Positions 44,158 through 55,578 of a stretch of DNA of 64,000 nucleotides are shown here, in pieces; within the stretch, counting starts at the first letter, position 1, and each line of letters opens with the position of its first letter. The stretch is taken from positions 27,530,001 to 27,594,000 of the forward strand of contig NC_087245.1 of the NCBI RefSeq assembly GCF_037042905.1, written 5' to 3'. A program made the translations under genes and the position numbers. The DNA comes from Lytechinus pictus (lineage: Eukaryota > Echinodermata > Echinoidea > Temnopleuroida > Toxopneustidae). Under the pieces are notes generated by a model. That model made no database searches, had not been told where the DNA came from, and saw only the letters and a list, made by a program, of their open reading frames with translations.

Positions 44158-45523
44158 GTAGTTATATGGAGGGAGTTGCGAAGCCGTGCGTGCATCTCTC
44201 GCATGTGGCGCTAGCGCTGGACAATGTTGGCAGGGCTGAGGAACTTAGATGTCTCGTAACGGGGGTCTTGCGTGCGGACCTGGGGGGCTTCTGAACTGAA
44301 CCTTTGTCATTCAGTGTATCTAGAGAACTGAAAATTAGGTCTGAAAAGAGGGTCATCAAAGCGGCACGTCCCGTATCACCAATATATGTGAGTGTAGTTA
44401 TATGGAGGGAGTTGCGAAGCCGTGCGTGCATCTCTCGCATGTGGCGCTAGCGCTGGACAATGTTGGCAGGGCTGAGGAACTTAGGCCCCTGTTACATCTG
44501 AAAGTTTCCTACCCGAGACCCGACCGAGTCCACTTGCAACCTTGACTGGATTATTGGTGGATTAGCTTCCCGAAAGGACCGAGTCCGAAATGTGGTCTGT
44601 TTACATTACAGCATTAATTCCCTCCCCTATCGGTACAGTTTCGAGCGGTATCCGATTGCTGACACCAAAGGGCGCTCTCGATCTAGGCTCTGAATAATTT
44701 GCGTGCTTACTTTTTCTCTGATATTTGTTTGTTAAACTCATCTGGTAGTGGTACGATGCAGTCTTAGAACATTATTTCATGATATGCATAATGTATACGA
44801 GTTTAAGAAATTTATTTGAATTATTATTTACAATTGTTACTTTGTAAACTGCATTGTATGAAATTTGATTTGAGAGAAAATCAATAAAACATCTTAAAAA
44901 AAAAAAAAATTGCGTGAGCTAATTGAAGTTGTTTACATTTCATTATTCTGGAAGAATGCTGATGATCCCAGCAGTCGTTGAAGATATGATCGACTTGAAA
45001 AGAATACGTTTAAAATGCTACCTTCCTTCCACTCAAATCAAAGACTTTATCAATCACAATTCACATGTCGCATGCCGCAAAACATTCGAAGAACGACGGG
45101 GCTGGGGAGGGGATAGCGCGCGCTATGACGTAATTTGACAGCTGGCGAACGGACCGAGATAGGTTCGAAAGCTTGTGTGCGTTTACATCTACAAATCGGT
45201 GGACCGGGGCCGGCCCGATACCTACCCGAGACTACCTCTGGATGTGGTCTCGGGTAGGTTCGCTAAAAGGTGGCCCGAGGTAGGTTTAGGATGTTTACAT
45301 CTGATTTCTTTCCGACCCGAGGTAGGCCCCGGGCCGGCCCGAGGTAGGGAATCTCTCAGATGTAACAGGGGTCTTAGATGTCTCGTAACGGGGGTCTTGC
45401 GAGCGGACCTGGGGGGCTTCTGAACTGAACCTTTGTCATTCAGTGTATCTAGAGAACTGAAAATTAGGTCTGAAAAGGGGGTCATCAAAGCGGCACGTCC
45501 CGTATCACCAATATATGTGAGTG
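44158..45523. repeat. 236-bp tandem duplication, second copy interrupted by a transposon
   Basis: Unit 1 is 44158-44393. Unit 2 starts at 44394 (GTAGTTATATGGAGGG again), runs to CTTAG at 44484 and resumes at 45378 (ATGTCTCGTAACGGGGG), ending about 45523 beside a 19-C run (45524-45542). The copies differ by few substitutions, for example GCGTGCGG against GCGAGCGG, so the duplication is recent. Confidence 0.9.
44485..45372. mobile_element. 888-bp TIR transposon with 5-bp TSD
   Basis: Ends are GCCCCTGTTACATCTGA and TCAGATGTAACAGGGGT; sub-terminal CCTACCCGAG/CTCGGGTAGG motifs extend the pairing. CTTAG is duplicated on both sides (44480-44484, 45373-45377). The uninterrupted target is preserved in the neighbouring 236-bp copy at 44244-44248. 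No transposase. Inside it, 44730-44900 ends in AATAAAACATC and a poly(A) run, looking like a separately inserted retrotransposed 3' end. Superfamily unassigned. Confidence 0.85.
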
Positions 45524-45684
45524 CCCCCCCCCCCCCCCCCCCGAGACATAGGGTAGACAAGTTATGGTCACCCATGCCTTGGGTATTTTCATTGATACAA
45601 GTCAAATACATTTCATTGTATTTCATTTTAGAAACTTAGCTTGTTTTCCACTGTCCTTGAATTGAAGCTGTAAACAGTGTTTAT

Positions 45685-45918
45685 CTAGGGAATATGAAAG
45701 CATATATCCTCAGCAAAGCAATCATTATCCTCTTGCGGAACATCACTTAACCCCGATAGATAAAAACCGGAAGGTCTTTTAATTGGTATTGGACGCCCAG
45801 ATCCCTTGCCTCTCATCTTCATACTGTCTTTACGATGTATATGCCTCGGTAGAAAACACAGCCTCAGGGTGATTGGATTCATGGGAGAAGAATCATTCCA
45901 AAGAGGAGTGATTTCCCC
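45685..45918 (-). CDS. Possible terminal exon of an unrecognised minus-strand gene
   Basis: On the minus strand the acceptor ATTTACTGCAG (ending at 45919) is followed by a 78-codon open frame in phase 0: GEITPLWNDSSPMNPITL, then a basic stretch RHIHRKDSMKMRGKG, then VPQEDNDCFAEDICFHIP and TAG at 45685-45687. Composition is protein-like, with mixed charge and no low complexity. I do not recognise the family, see no AATAAA within about 250 bp downstream, and find no upstream exon, so this may be chance. Confidence 0.3.
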   Translation of the reverse strand, partial: GEITPLWNDSSPMNPITLRLCFLPRHIHRKDSMKMRGKGSGRPIPIKRPSGFYLSGLSDVPQEDNDCFAEDICFHIP

Positions 45919-46058
45919 CTGCAGTAAATATTTAATGAAATCCCAGAGATGAATTAGCTCTTTGTCTCTAAGGTGTGCTCATATCTAACAACGAGGGCGC
46001 TTGAAGGGGAGACTAAATGTTTGACCTTGTCTTGACTCATAGTCCTTCCCCCATTCCA

Positions 46059-46242
46059 GGTGGGTGTTTCATAAAGCTGTTTGTAAGTTACGAGAGACTT
46101 TACGAACGACTGGTGATCCGATCTTGGGATTGCTTATCATGTGTTCCAAAATGTCATTGGTGTTGATTAAGCTCATGAAAGGATCACCAGTCTTTCATGA
46201 AGTCACTCATAACTTAGAAACAGCTTTATGAAGCACCCACCC
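46059..46242. mobile_element. Foldback MITE, ~184 bp
   Basis: Left arm GGTGGGTGTTTCATAAAGC, TGTTTGTAAGTTA, GACTGGTGATCC; the right arm is the reverse complement, ending CAGCTTTATGAAGCACCCACC. The arms pair over about 65 bp with scattered mismatches. It is a sibling of the element at 8.75 kb. Confidence 0.8.
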
Positions 46243-49200
46243 GGTTAACATTATTTACCAGGCCCTTTTTACACAAAACAAATTCGAATTAAAAAAAAAA
46301 CCTACCAAATTTTCCTTGAAGAGTTAGAAGAGTGATGGTTTCTTAATTTCAAATGATATCTTAACATGCACATTTGACTGCATTTTTGCCTTGCCATTGC
46401 TAAATGTTCACACAATCATTTAGAAAATGTAATGTAAGTCTTGCGAACATAAAAGAAAATTTGATATTACACATTCAATAAATTTGTTGAAAAAATTCAC
46501 AAATTCGATTTTTCAATATAGTAGGTTGTGACTATAATTTTTGGACTCCGTTTATTTGAAGTTGTGATCTAAAAGCAATGAAACAATGCTAAAATGCATT
46601 TCTTGTTTAACGCGGATTATTGAGCATGTAATTCATTTTAAAGAGAAAAGAAAAAAATTCAATAGCCTCATTGTTTGTTTAAGTAACAAAAAAAATCCTC
46701 TAAAAGTACCCATTATTAGATAAATTAATTGCTTTTGATATAGGGATCTTTTGCATGAAGAATTCACTAGACCAACCACTCACACCTTTCTCAGGCCTGC
46801 CAACTGTCCTGATTTTCCCAGACAGTCCTGATTTCTGAGTTTTTAAGAACCCTAAAAGTAAATCGGACATGTCGATTCTATAAGTTTTTAGAGGGGGGGG
46901 GAGATATTCAAGTAAACCTTATTTTACTATTTTTGTTTCAGCTTTAAGTAGGCTCTGTCCCGATGAACAACCCCATCAAATGATGGCGAGGACACTTTCT
47001 TCATGCAAAAAGTAGAATGCTCATGCAACACAAAAAACATGTGATTTACAGAATTACAATTGTTGGTTTTTTTTTACAAAAAGATACATTTTATGTGGTT
47101 GATTATTGTGTTGGTGATATCTTGGCCTGTTTCTCAACAGGTGTTTTAGGTGAAAGAATGATGGATACTGTGTCGTTCTGCAGATCCCAAAACTCTTACC
47201 TTTGTACTTTGTAGCCCAGCAATGATGGATCATATAGCTGTGCGTTCTTTAACTTTGTCTTTATACACATACCTGTCTTGAGTATATATACCCACAAGAA
47301 AGAAAACCTCAGATTTATTTGAATTTCATTAACATTTAAATCTCAAATGTTTTACTCGTGACAAAGAGTCTGCATGTAGAATGAATTGAAGTAGAATTTA
47401 ACTATTAACGGAAAGGGGTACTTCATGCTGAGAATAGATATGATTTGAAATAAAAGTAAAATAACACAAGCAAACAATGAAAATATCTTTGAATTCGGAC
47501 AAGGAATAACAATATTATGACATTTTAAAATTTGGTTATTTCGGTGAAACAGATCTATCCTATCCATGTCTTCATGAATATGCAATGAGCAAGTTAATGA
47601 TGTCATATCCCAATTTGAAATTTCATTAATGCAAATTTTGTCCTCCAAGAATAGAAAAAAAAATTGATCGACTCCAAGTGTACTGAATTTATTTGCAAAG
47701 CAATCATTGCTGCAACTTTTGTTACAGGGGAGACATATTATTGATCTATGACAATTCAAAGTATTTATGATTTCATGTAATAACATAAGAAAAAGTAGGG
47801 TGAGAACCACACGCATAGCACCATTCACTTATTGCATTCAAATTCAGACATTTCAAATGACAACGATCTATGGGGGGGGTGTCATGTAAAACAAATAATG
47901 ATTTTTTTTTTAATTGGGCAATGGACAGAATACTTCCATTTCGTGAAAGATGAAATGATGCATTGCAAAATTTTATAAAAATTATTTCTATACTTTGTCT
48001 TATTAACTTTAATTGTTTTGAGCTACAAACTTAATGTTTCTTGTGTTTTATGTTTGTTTGTTCAAATCAAGGAATATTTTAAGTTGCTTTAATCTTCCAT
48101 GAATTTAAATTAGAACTTTAGGTAAATATTTTAGAATAATTTTCAAGTAGCAAATCAATTCTCTGATTTGGTGAGGATCTTAGAATTAAGTGGCAATTTA
48201 GGGCCCTCTTTGCCAAAATGTTTAATATCATGGTAACTTTGTCATCCAATGGTACAGGTAGCGACCATGGGAATGATGATCAACAGCCAATCAGAATCGA
48301 GGATTCCATGCAAGTTACCATAATGGCAACTTTTATGCAACTGGGCCCAGGGCTGTGATGACTGCCCCTCTCATTGTCCTGACATACTTTTGGTGCCCTT
48401 GCCATATATGTTATAAGATAGAAAAATCCCATGTCTTTGGGCTAAAAACATTTGAACAAAAAACTAAAAGCCTGCATAAAGGAAATGAACATGTAGGAAA
48501 TAGACAAAATGAAGTAAACCTTGGATATATAACTTAGGAAAAGGAAATGAGAGAAAAGAAAATGATGTCCCTTGACTTTCATTAAACACCTGATGCTGCT
48601 GAGATGATCCCACTCGCAACCTCAAGGTGCTATTGTCTCTTGTCATTGTGTTTTCATGTTCATCAGATAAAAATATATTGAGGACCACAAGAAGATTAAT
48701 ACCAAAAGATGTACTAAAAATATTGAAAATAAAACGAGACTAGAGGAGGGTACGACAGACTTCTAGGGGCATGAGAAGCATTCGGAATGGAAACCGAACC
48801 CATCCTGCCCCTCTGCGCTAAACTTGATTGTTGTGTCAGAAGAACTGTTATTTATGTGCATACAGGATGCATTGCATTGCAATCAACATGTATGAGGGAA
48901 GAGAATAGGTTATTTGAAATGGAATCCCCCTAATCCATTAGCTTGTTATCCAAGGAATACTTGGCAAACCCCTGCTGAATTTCAATGCCCTCTCCAGCAC
49001 AGCAAAAACAGTTTCCTTTGAATTGGATTACATGATTATACATGTACATTTTCTTTCTGCCTCTGGTCCCCCGACGCCCCCAGGCACAGTTGTCTAAAAG
49101 GAAACGACATGAATGTATTGAATTGTAAGCAGCTCGGGTATCACTAAAAATACAAAATGTTTTTTTTTTTTTTCTGGAAATTCTGGTTAATTGAAATTAA

Positions 49201-49985
49201 TCTGAGATAACATTCATTTCCATGAAAGATAGCAGTGCAATTCAGTGAATCAGGGTTTTATTTTTTTTGTCGATATTGAGCTTTTTTGCAAGAATGGTTC
49301 TGGAACACTGATGGATGATTCGATCAATTGATGTTTTTTGGGAAAAAACATTGGTGTTTTTGAGTAGAAAAGTGAACAGGAGCAAATTTTCATGTTATAA
49401 ACATTAAATATTAGTCAACAAATATGTTTACATCAAGAAAACCATCATTGTAAAAGTTGTGTTGTATATTCTATATCAGGCTGTTATAGGCTTTAATAAG
49501 CGTTTCTTCGGCTCACATCATGGGCAGTGCCAGAATATGTTACGGGGGGGGGGGTGACAAGACGACCAAAAGGTGACAAAATTTTTCTCTCAATTCATTT
49601 AGAGGAATATTAAAGTGTTACAGGCGTCGGCCTCTCTTTTTGAAGAATATTTTTTCCTCCTCTCCCTTTTTTCTATAATTTTTCTCATTTTTCAATACTT
49701 GAAAAAAAAAATCATTGGAGGGGGGTGGATGATTGTCCCCTGCCCCCTCTTTGCGGCAGTGCCCCAGGCTCACACCTTGGAAAGAAGCATCCATAACTTT
49801 CAATACATTACAATGGTACACATTAGTCTGCCGGCACAGACCCTTGGTTTTCGCAATTCGCTTAGTGCATAATGCAGAGTCTGAATAAGTGAGACTATAT
49901 TCACTGTAGTATGGCTGGCTCTACCAAAATTATTTGACATTCTTTGGAGTCTAGTCTTCACTCTAGACCTGTTATAAGTTGAAGT
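46243..49985. other. Intergenic, no gene seen; possible MITE remnants
   Basis: CAGGCCTGCCAACTGTCC at 46795 resembles the terminus of the hAT-like MITE at 61862. Around 47490-47600, GGACAAGGAATAACAAT and GATGTCATATCCC recall the TTAA-type MITE arms at 13.4 kb. Neither has a matching partner end that I could define. No coding exon recognised. Confidence 0.4.
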
Positions 49986-49997
49986 GACAAATATGAC

Positions 49998-50428
49998 AAC
50001 GTTCTCACTACCTTCCTAAAACTAGTTTAGTGGAAACCAGTTTAACGTGTAGTGAGAACGGTCGAAGCGATCTTCCAAACCGGTTCAGAAAACCACCTCG
50101 CGTTGTAGTTTTCAAAATCGCTTTGCCTCTTTAAACTGGTTTCAACGTAAGTGAGGACACAACCGTTCTTCAGGAAGCAATCTTTGCACTTTTTGAGCAT
50201 GCTACGCCACACGACAGGTGTAGAATGCCTACGCTGCAGTTTTGAATTTCGCACGAAACATGTCACCCCATTGAGAGCGTTTCCATAGCAACAAGATCGC
50301 TTTACGCGAAGTGATTTAAAAAACCACTTTCGTGTGATCAAGCGGGAACGCTAGCAAAGCGATCTTCCAAATTGGTTTCTTGAATCAGTTTCCAGTAAAC
50401 TAGTTTTAGAAAGCGTAATGAGAACGGC
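49998..50428. mobile_element. ~430-bp TIR element
   Basis: The left arm reads GTTCTCACTACC then CTAAAACTAGTTTAGTGGAA; the right arm is its reverse complement, TTCCAGTAAACTAGTTTTAG then GTAATGAGAAC. A second inner module, AGCGATCTTCCAAA, occurs in direct orientation near 50067 and 50361. The TSD is not clear. Confidence 0.7.
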
Positions 50429-51269
50429 CTCTATGAGTCTGATACATTTTCTTTTCTTAGCAGAAGTATCCGATTAGCATAACAATGCTTGCGTGAGGAG
50501 TGTCTGAATTCCTAAACGATTCGGAATTCACTGACCGAGTTCGACACAGCACAGTACGGACGTCTTATTTTCAACGCTTCTTCCACGTGTTAAACTCTAT
50601 AGGCCTTATCGTAATAGATCTACGTTTGGATTCGATGTTAAATATAAAATAATGGCGAATTAAGAAATTAACCTCGGGTTATGCCACAAATTAAAGGCAG
50701 TTTCAGAAAATTTTACTCAATAATCTGGAGTCTCTTCGCCTTCTTGTAAGCAATGCTACAAAGGAAGCATTGGCTCGTTTAAAGATTGGGCTGGCTGTTT
50801 GATTATGTTGATTCTCGATACATTGCCCGGGTCAGCGGAGCTTCTACAACTAAAAAAGGGCGTCGGAGATGTCTTTCGAAAGGTAATAAGGTTCAATATG
50901 AATATAATTCTAGAGGCCAGGAGGAGTTGGATAAGAAATTTGCCTTATTAGAGTAAGGTAAGCAGCGGGCGCAGCCCTTGCTTTGCTGAAGTAAGGTATT
51001 GCAGATATAATTAAAAGGAAGAAACAAATCAGAAAAGCAGATGAATCTAACGCAGGTTAGTGAGATAAAGATGAATGAAAATTCCAAACTAGGCTATTGC
51101 TTTTGAAATTTATGAACGGTTGTACATAATAGATATGGCCTTATGTTGTTAATGGAAGCTGTTCGTTTTTCAGCGGAATTACTTTATGACTTAATTATGG
51201 GAGATTAATCAAATAAATATATAGAGATCATTTTTATATTTTAGGTTGGTCCGCATTGGATGAATACTG

Positions 51270-51603
51270 ATGAGGGAGAAAAGAATGAGGCAAGCTCAGG
51301 CTTGTGTAAATAGAAAGCGTAAGTTATTTCGTTCAACAAACAAAGGTTATATTGGGCAAGAATGTTGGAAATTTTCAAGGTTCTTCTACTACTTCCGACA
51401 ACTTATTTCGTATACCCTTTGGGTCAAGAAATCGATATTCGCTTGGCAGTGTCGCCAACTTATATGTACAAAATAGTTGGCGCGGGTATGCAAGTTGCCT
51501 CAGACCACCGACGAACGTTTTGCCTGTGGTAGACATGGGCACTGGAGAAGTTGCCCAGGTATCAGGAAGCAAGATCCCAGCAAGATTCATCCTTCAGAGA
51601 TAA
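51270..51603 (+). pseudogene. DIRS gag-like remnant with zinc knuckle
   Basis: In one frame at about 51520-51565 the sequence reads ACGRHGHWRSCP, a C-x4-H-x4-C zinc-knuckle core. The position where the first Cys of CxxC would be is Arg, so the CCHC motif is broken. Upstream stretches such as SWRGYASCLRPP are in other frames, showing frameshift damage. Confidence 0.5.
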
Positions 51604-52149
51604 CAATGCTCAACAGAGTTAAATGATCCATTGATCATGGTCAAACTGAGCAAGGTAAATGTCAGTTTTGTTCTGTATTTGACGAAGTGTGGTATTTGAG
51701 AACTGAAGAGTAGAATGATCAGAAGGGCGTAGCAAAGGAATCTATTCTTGATTCTACCTAGTCCATAATTATATGTTAAGAAAAGATGTGTTATTTTGGT
51801 TGAATTCCACCTCTTACTAATGAACCTAGACATAGATATGACACAGATCAAACAATCTGGAATATATTGACTACTCCTGGTCCGTCAGCGGGCCCTTCTA
51901 AATTAAGAAATATAGAAACAGAGCATTGTTGAATTTGTTTCGGTTGGGAAACATCGAGTAACGTTAGTGTTGATTCGACAAGATGTGCAGGGTAGGAGGA
52001 AGAATTTTATTTGAGAAATTATGAGTATGATCAATGAAATTCAGAACCTTTGGTTAAAGGTAGATTGAATGCTTCCTTACAATTTGGAAATCAACTGATG
52101 CATCTCAATTTGTTGTAGATGTCAATGAACATGGTTACAAATTACCTTA

Positions 52150-53005
52150 CAATAAGATGATAAGTCAGCATTGACATCGATCCCGATTTCGTTTCTGAAG
52201 CCATTAACGAATTATTATTAAAAAGGGTTTGGTTGTTGAATCCACCACTACACCCCATGATGTTACCCCCTTTCAGATTCAATTCAGAGTTCAGATATAA
52301 AAAGAGACTGATTCTTGGTTAACGTTATGTCAACTAACACTTGTGGAAGAACACTATTATACTTGAAGACTGGAATGTAGTCATGTCTTATTTAAAACAG
52401 GGAGATTTTATGCTTTCCTTTGAACTTAAGCAAGGTTATCATCATTATTACATTTTTCAAGTGCATGAAAAATTGTAGGCTTTAGTTGGGATTTTGGTAG
52501 TGGTACAAGGTTTTTCTCCTTTTAGGTGTTGTCATTGGGTTGGCAACAGCTACCTTTGTTTTCATTACACGATTTAAGCCTATCGTTAATCATTGGCGTA
52601 TAGAAATGGTATTTTCATTTTTTTTTGTATATAGATGATTGGGTCGTGCTGCTTCCTTTGATTCGTATGATACTATGGTCAAGACGGTGAAAAATGACTT
52701 ACTTGAAGCAGGTTTGATACCAAATGTTGAGAAATATCTCAATGGACTCCTGTCCAGTGTTTGGATTGGTTAGGAATACCACGGGAAAGCAGAGTAGCTT
52801 ATATAAAGATTACTGAAAGAAGGATGAAGGATCTTGAGTTATGTTCAGATTCATTTCAAGCAGAATTGCCTGAGGTTTCAGAACGAAAGATCGTAGTTAT
52901 AGTTGGAAAGATACATTGTATCCAGTGTTTGGCACAGTTACTCAAATTAAAAACCAGATTTATGCATCACGAAATCATCCGGAGGGTACATTGGGATAGG
53001 ACATA
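52150..53005 (+). pseudogene. DIRS reverse transcriptase, degenerate
   Basis: Conserved RT pieces appear in shifting frames: SYLKQGDFMLSFELKQGYHH near 52385-52445, a FSPF..CCHWVG region near 52515 and DDW near 52635. VKTVKNDLLEAGLIPNVEK near 52680 is followed by the better preserved CLDWLGIPRESRVAYIKI. In-frame stops and indels preclude activity. Confidence 0.7.
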
Positions 53006-53054
53006 ATGTGATCAATAGTGATGAATTAATATTCGTGTTCTTCTTCTGGAGAAG

Positions 53055-53728
53055 AATTTGCATATTCTTAACGTAAACATTATTTCTGCTTATTCAGTTC
53101 CACAGACTTTCATCTATTCTGATGCAAGTCCATCAGGCTGCGGGGCCTGGGTTTCTGAGTGCGCAGGCATGAAATGGGATGAGATTGGTTTGAGTTTGAA
53201 ATGGTTAAAAACTCCACTTGGAGAGAACTCAAGTCAGTAAGTATGACACTGCAAACAGTTGTATCTCACATGAGACATAAAACTGTCAAGGTCCTCTGTG
53301 ATAATAAAGGAGTAGGATCGATTGTAAATAAAGGAAGTATGATTGCAGAATTGCATGAGATGAGTTTACACATCTTTGAGTTGTGTAAAAGAAACAACAT
53401 TAGTCTTCACGTTCATTGGGCTCCCAGAGAGGAGAACCGTTTTGCAGATGCATTAAGTCGCATGATAGATTTTGATGATTGGGGTGTGTCAGATGAATTT
53501 GTCGGATTTTTGGACAAAATCTGGGGCCCTCACACTGTGGACAGACTTGCGGACGATTTTAATTTCAAAATTAAGAAGTTCAATTCTAAATATTGGTGTC
53601 CCCTAATAGATCATGTTGATCCCTTCTCATGTGATTGGTCGGGCGAGAATAATTGGTTGGTTCCACCTATCGAATGTATAGCATGTATAGGGCAAGTACT
53701 TAAGCATCTGAAGGTTTTGTTCTGCTAG
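53055..53728 (+). pseudogene. DIRS RNase H domain
   Basis: FIYSDASPSGCGAWVS supplies the first acidic residue, WRELKSVS the Glu, VLCDNKGVGSIVNKGS the third Asp and RFADALSRM the fourth, so the RNase H DEDD set is visible. The first part (to 53240) and the rest (from 53201) are in different frames, so there is one frameshift near 53200. Downstream, WGPHTVDRLADDFN and FNSKYWCP are typical of the DIRS/Pao-like RH-to-YR linker. Confidence 0.82.
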
Positions 53729-54599
53729 GGGGACTTTGGTTGTTCCCTTCTTGCCGTCTGCACCCTTCTGGCCGATTCTTTTCTCTGAACAAAGTGATTT
53801 TCGTTCCTTATTCTCTGAATACTTCAAAATTGATAATCCTCAAGGAATTTTCGTTCAAGGCAGAAATAATAATAAAAAAAAAAAAAAAAAAAAACGGTTT
53901 GTGAGAGATGGCTGACATGAATGCTGGTATGTAATCAATCCATTTGATGGAGGTTAATTCAAAATTATACTGTTGGAATGCAACATGTAATTTTTACACG
54001 GCCGCATGGCAGATAGCTGCATAGCTAGGATCCACTTATGCTGCAGAGCAAAGAAGTGGTGATGGAAATTGGAGAATGTTATGATTATGTAAAAGGATAA
54101 CCATCGTAAAGGTTGATAAGGAATTGATATGAGATTTCATTCTCAAATTAGTTATAATTTACTGGCGGCGGAGCTCAGAATGAAGAAATTGGTGATGATT
54201 GAAAACATTCAAAGTCTCAAAATTACAGAATTCTTGTGAATGAAATGTTTCAGAAAGTTTTTTGCAAGTGTTTTAAGGCAAAAATAAATATTTTCGCAAA
54301 GGAAATGAATCCCAAAGCTATTGTTTTGCTAAGCCTTCAAGACGATTGAAACGAATTATGATATGGAATTGTGATCTAATGAATTTCATACTGAAATTTT
54401 AGTGAAAATATAAAACCACCTGGTTTGAGGATAGCTGCATAGTTAATGTTTAATTTTGCTGTCATGGCTGTAAAACGTATTAGAAGTGATTAAATTTTGA
54501 GAATTTGATAAGAATGACTGAACTTGAGAATTTATCACAATTTGAATATATTGTGTTGAGATAAATATATACCAGCTTATAAGTTTTGTTTAATTTTTC

Positions 54600-55578
54600 T
54601 TAAATCCAGAAATTCTCTTCATGAAGGATATGATATAACTTTGAACAAGGTCTTGACAGCTTCGAGAGCTGATAACACTATTAGTAAATACAACAGAGCG
54701 TTGAATACCTGGAGAGATTAGTGTAAGCAAAATAAAGTAAATTCTGACACAGCAGAACCAGAAGATATTAGTCGCTATCTTATTCATTTGTATCAAAGAG
54801 AAGCTCCTTATTCGAGGATAGAATCGGCTTTTTACGCCATTAAGTGGCATTTTGACTGCAAGCCAAGGATGAATGTTAATCCCTGTGATCGCAAGTTCAT
54901 ACATATTGTTTTACAATGTTTAAAGAAATTACTAAACAAACCGATCGTTAAGAAAGAAGTTATAACCCCAGACATTTTGAAAGCAGTTGTTGAGAAGTAT
55001 GGATCTTCAACGAGTCTATTAGATATTCGATTATGTGCTATGATTTTGATTTCCTACGCAGGCATTCTACGATTTGATGAAATGATACATATTCGTAAAT
55101 GTGATTTAGACTTGTATTTGTCTCATGTGAATACTTTCATCATGAAAAGTAAAACCGATATTTACAGGCAAGGAGCACGGGTTCTTATAGGTGCTACAAA
55201 TTCCCCACCTGCCCCGTATTAGCTTTGAGGAAATATTTGATTGCAGCGGGGCTTAACGATGCCTCTGATGAAGTATTTCTTTTTAGGCCTCTAAATTACT
55301 GTAAATCCAGTAATAGTTACAAGTTAAGACGTGGACAGTTGTCTTATACTAGATGTTTAGAATTATTGAGAGAGGCGTTGGCGAAAGTAGGGTTGAATCC
55401 AAAGAGTTTTGGCATGCATAGCCTCCGAAGTGGCGGAGCCACAGCAGCAGCGAACTTTGGTGTTCCAGACAGGTTGTTTAAGAAACATGGTAGGTGGAGG
55501 TCGGAGACTGCTAAGGATGGATATATTAAAGACAATATGAAGGATTGTCTTTCAATTTCTATGAATTTGGGGCTTTAG
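54600..55578 (+). pseudogene. DIRS tyrosine recombinase, catalytic tetrad preserved
   Basis: The N-terminal helical DNA-binding part (SRADNTISKYNRAL, then LIHLYQREAPYSRIESA) has one TAG at 54719-54721. The catalytic part has the first Arg in YAGILRFDEM, the H-x2-R box in GMHSLRSGGAT, the fourth position in KKHGRWRSE and the nucleophile Tyr in KDGYIKD: all four expected catalytic positions are present. One 1-nt frameshift lies in the C run at about 55203-55206, between the first Arg box and the rest. The frame ends naturally at 55576-55578. Confidence 0.85.

Larger units (their letters stand above)
51240..55578 (+). mobile_element. Decayed DIRS-type tyrosine-recombinase retrotransposon
   Basis: Gag zinc-knuckle remnant, reverse transcriptase, RNase H and tyrosine recombinase occur in that order on one strand, the arrangement of DIRS elements, which integrate by recombinase instead of an integrase or endonuclease. 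Multiple stops and frameshifts break every domain except most of the recombinase. I could not define the inverted terminal repeats or the internal complementary region, so outer limits are approximate. Confidence 0.85.

Noticed and set aside
50042..50341. A 99-codon minus-strand open frame
   Set aside because: It lies wholly inside the TIR element at 49998-50428 and has no recognisable domain.
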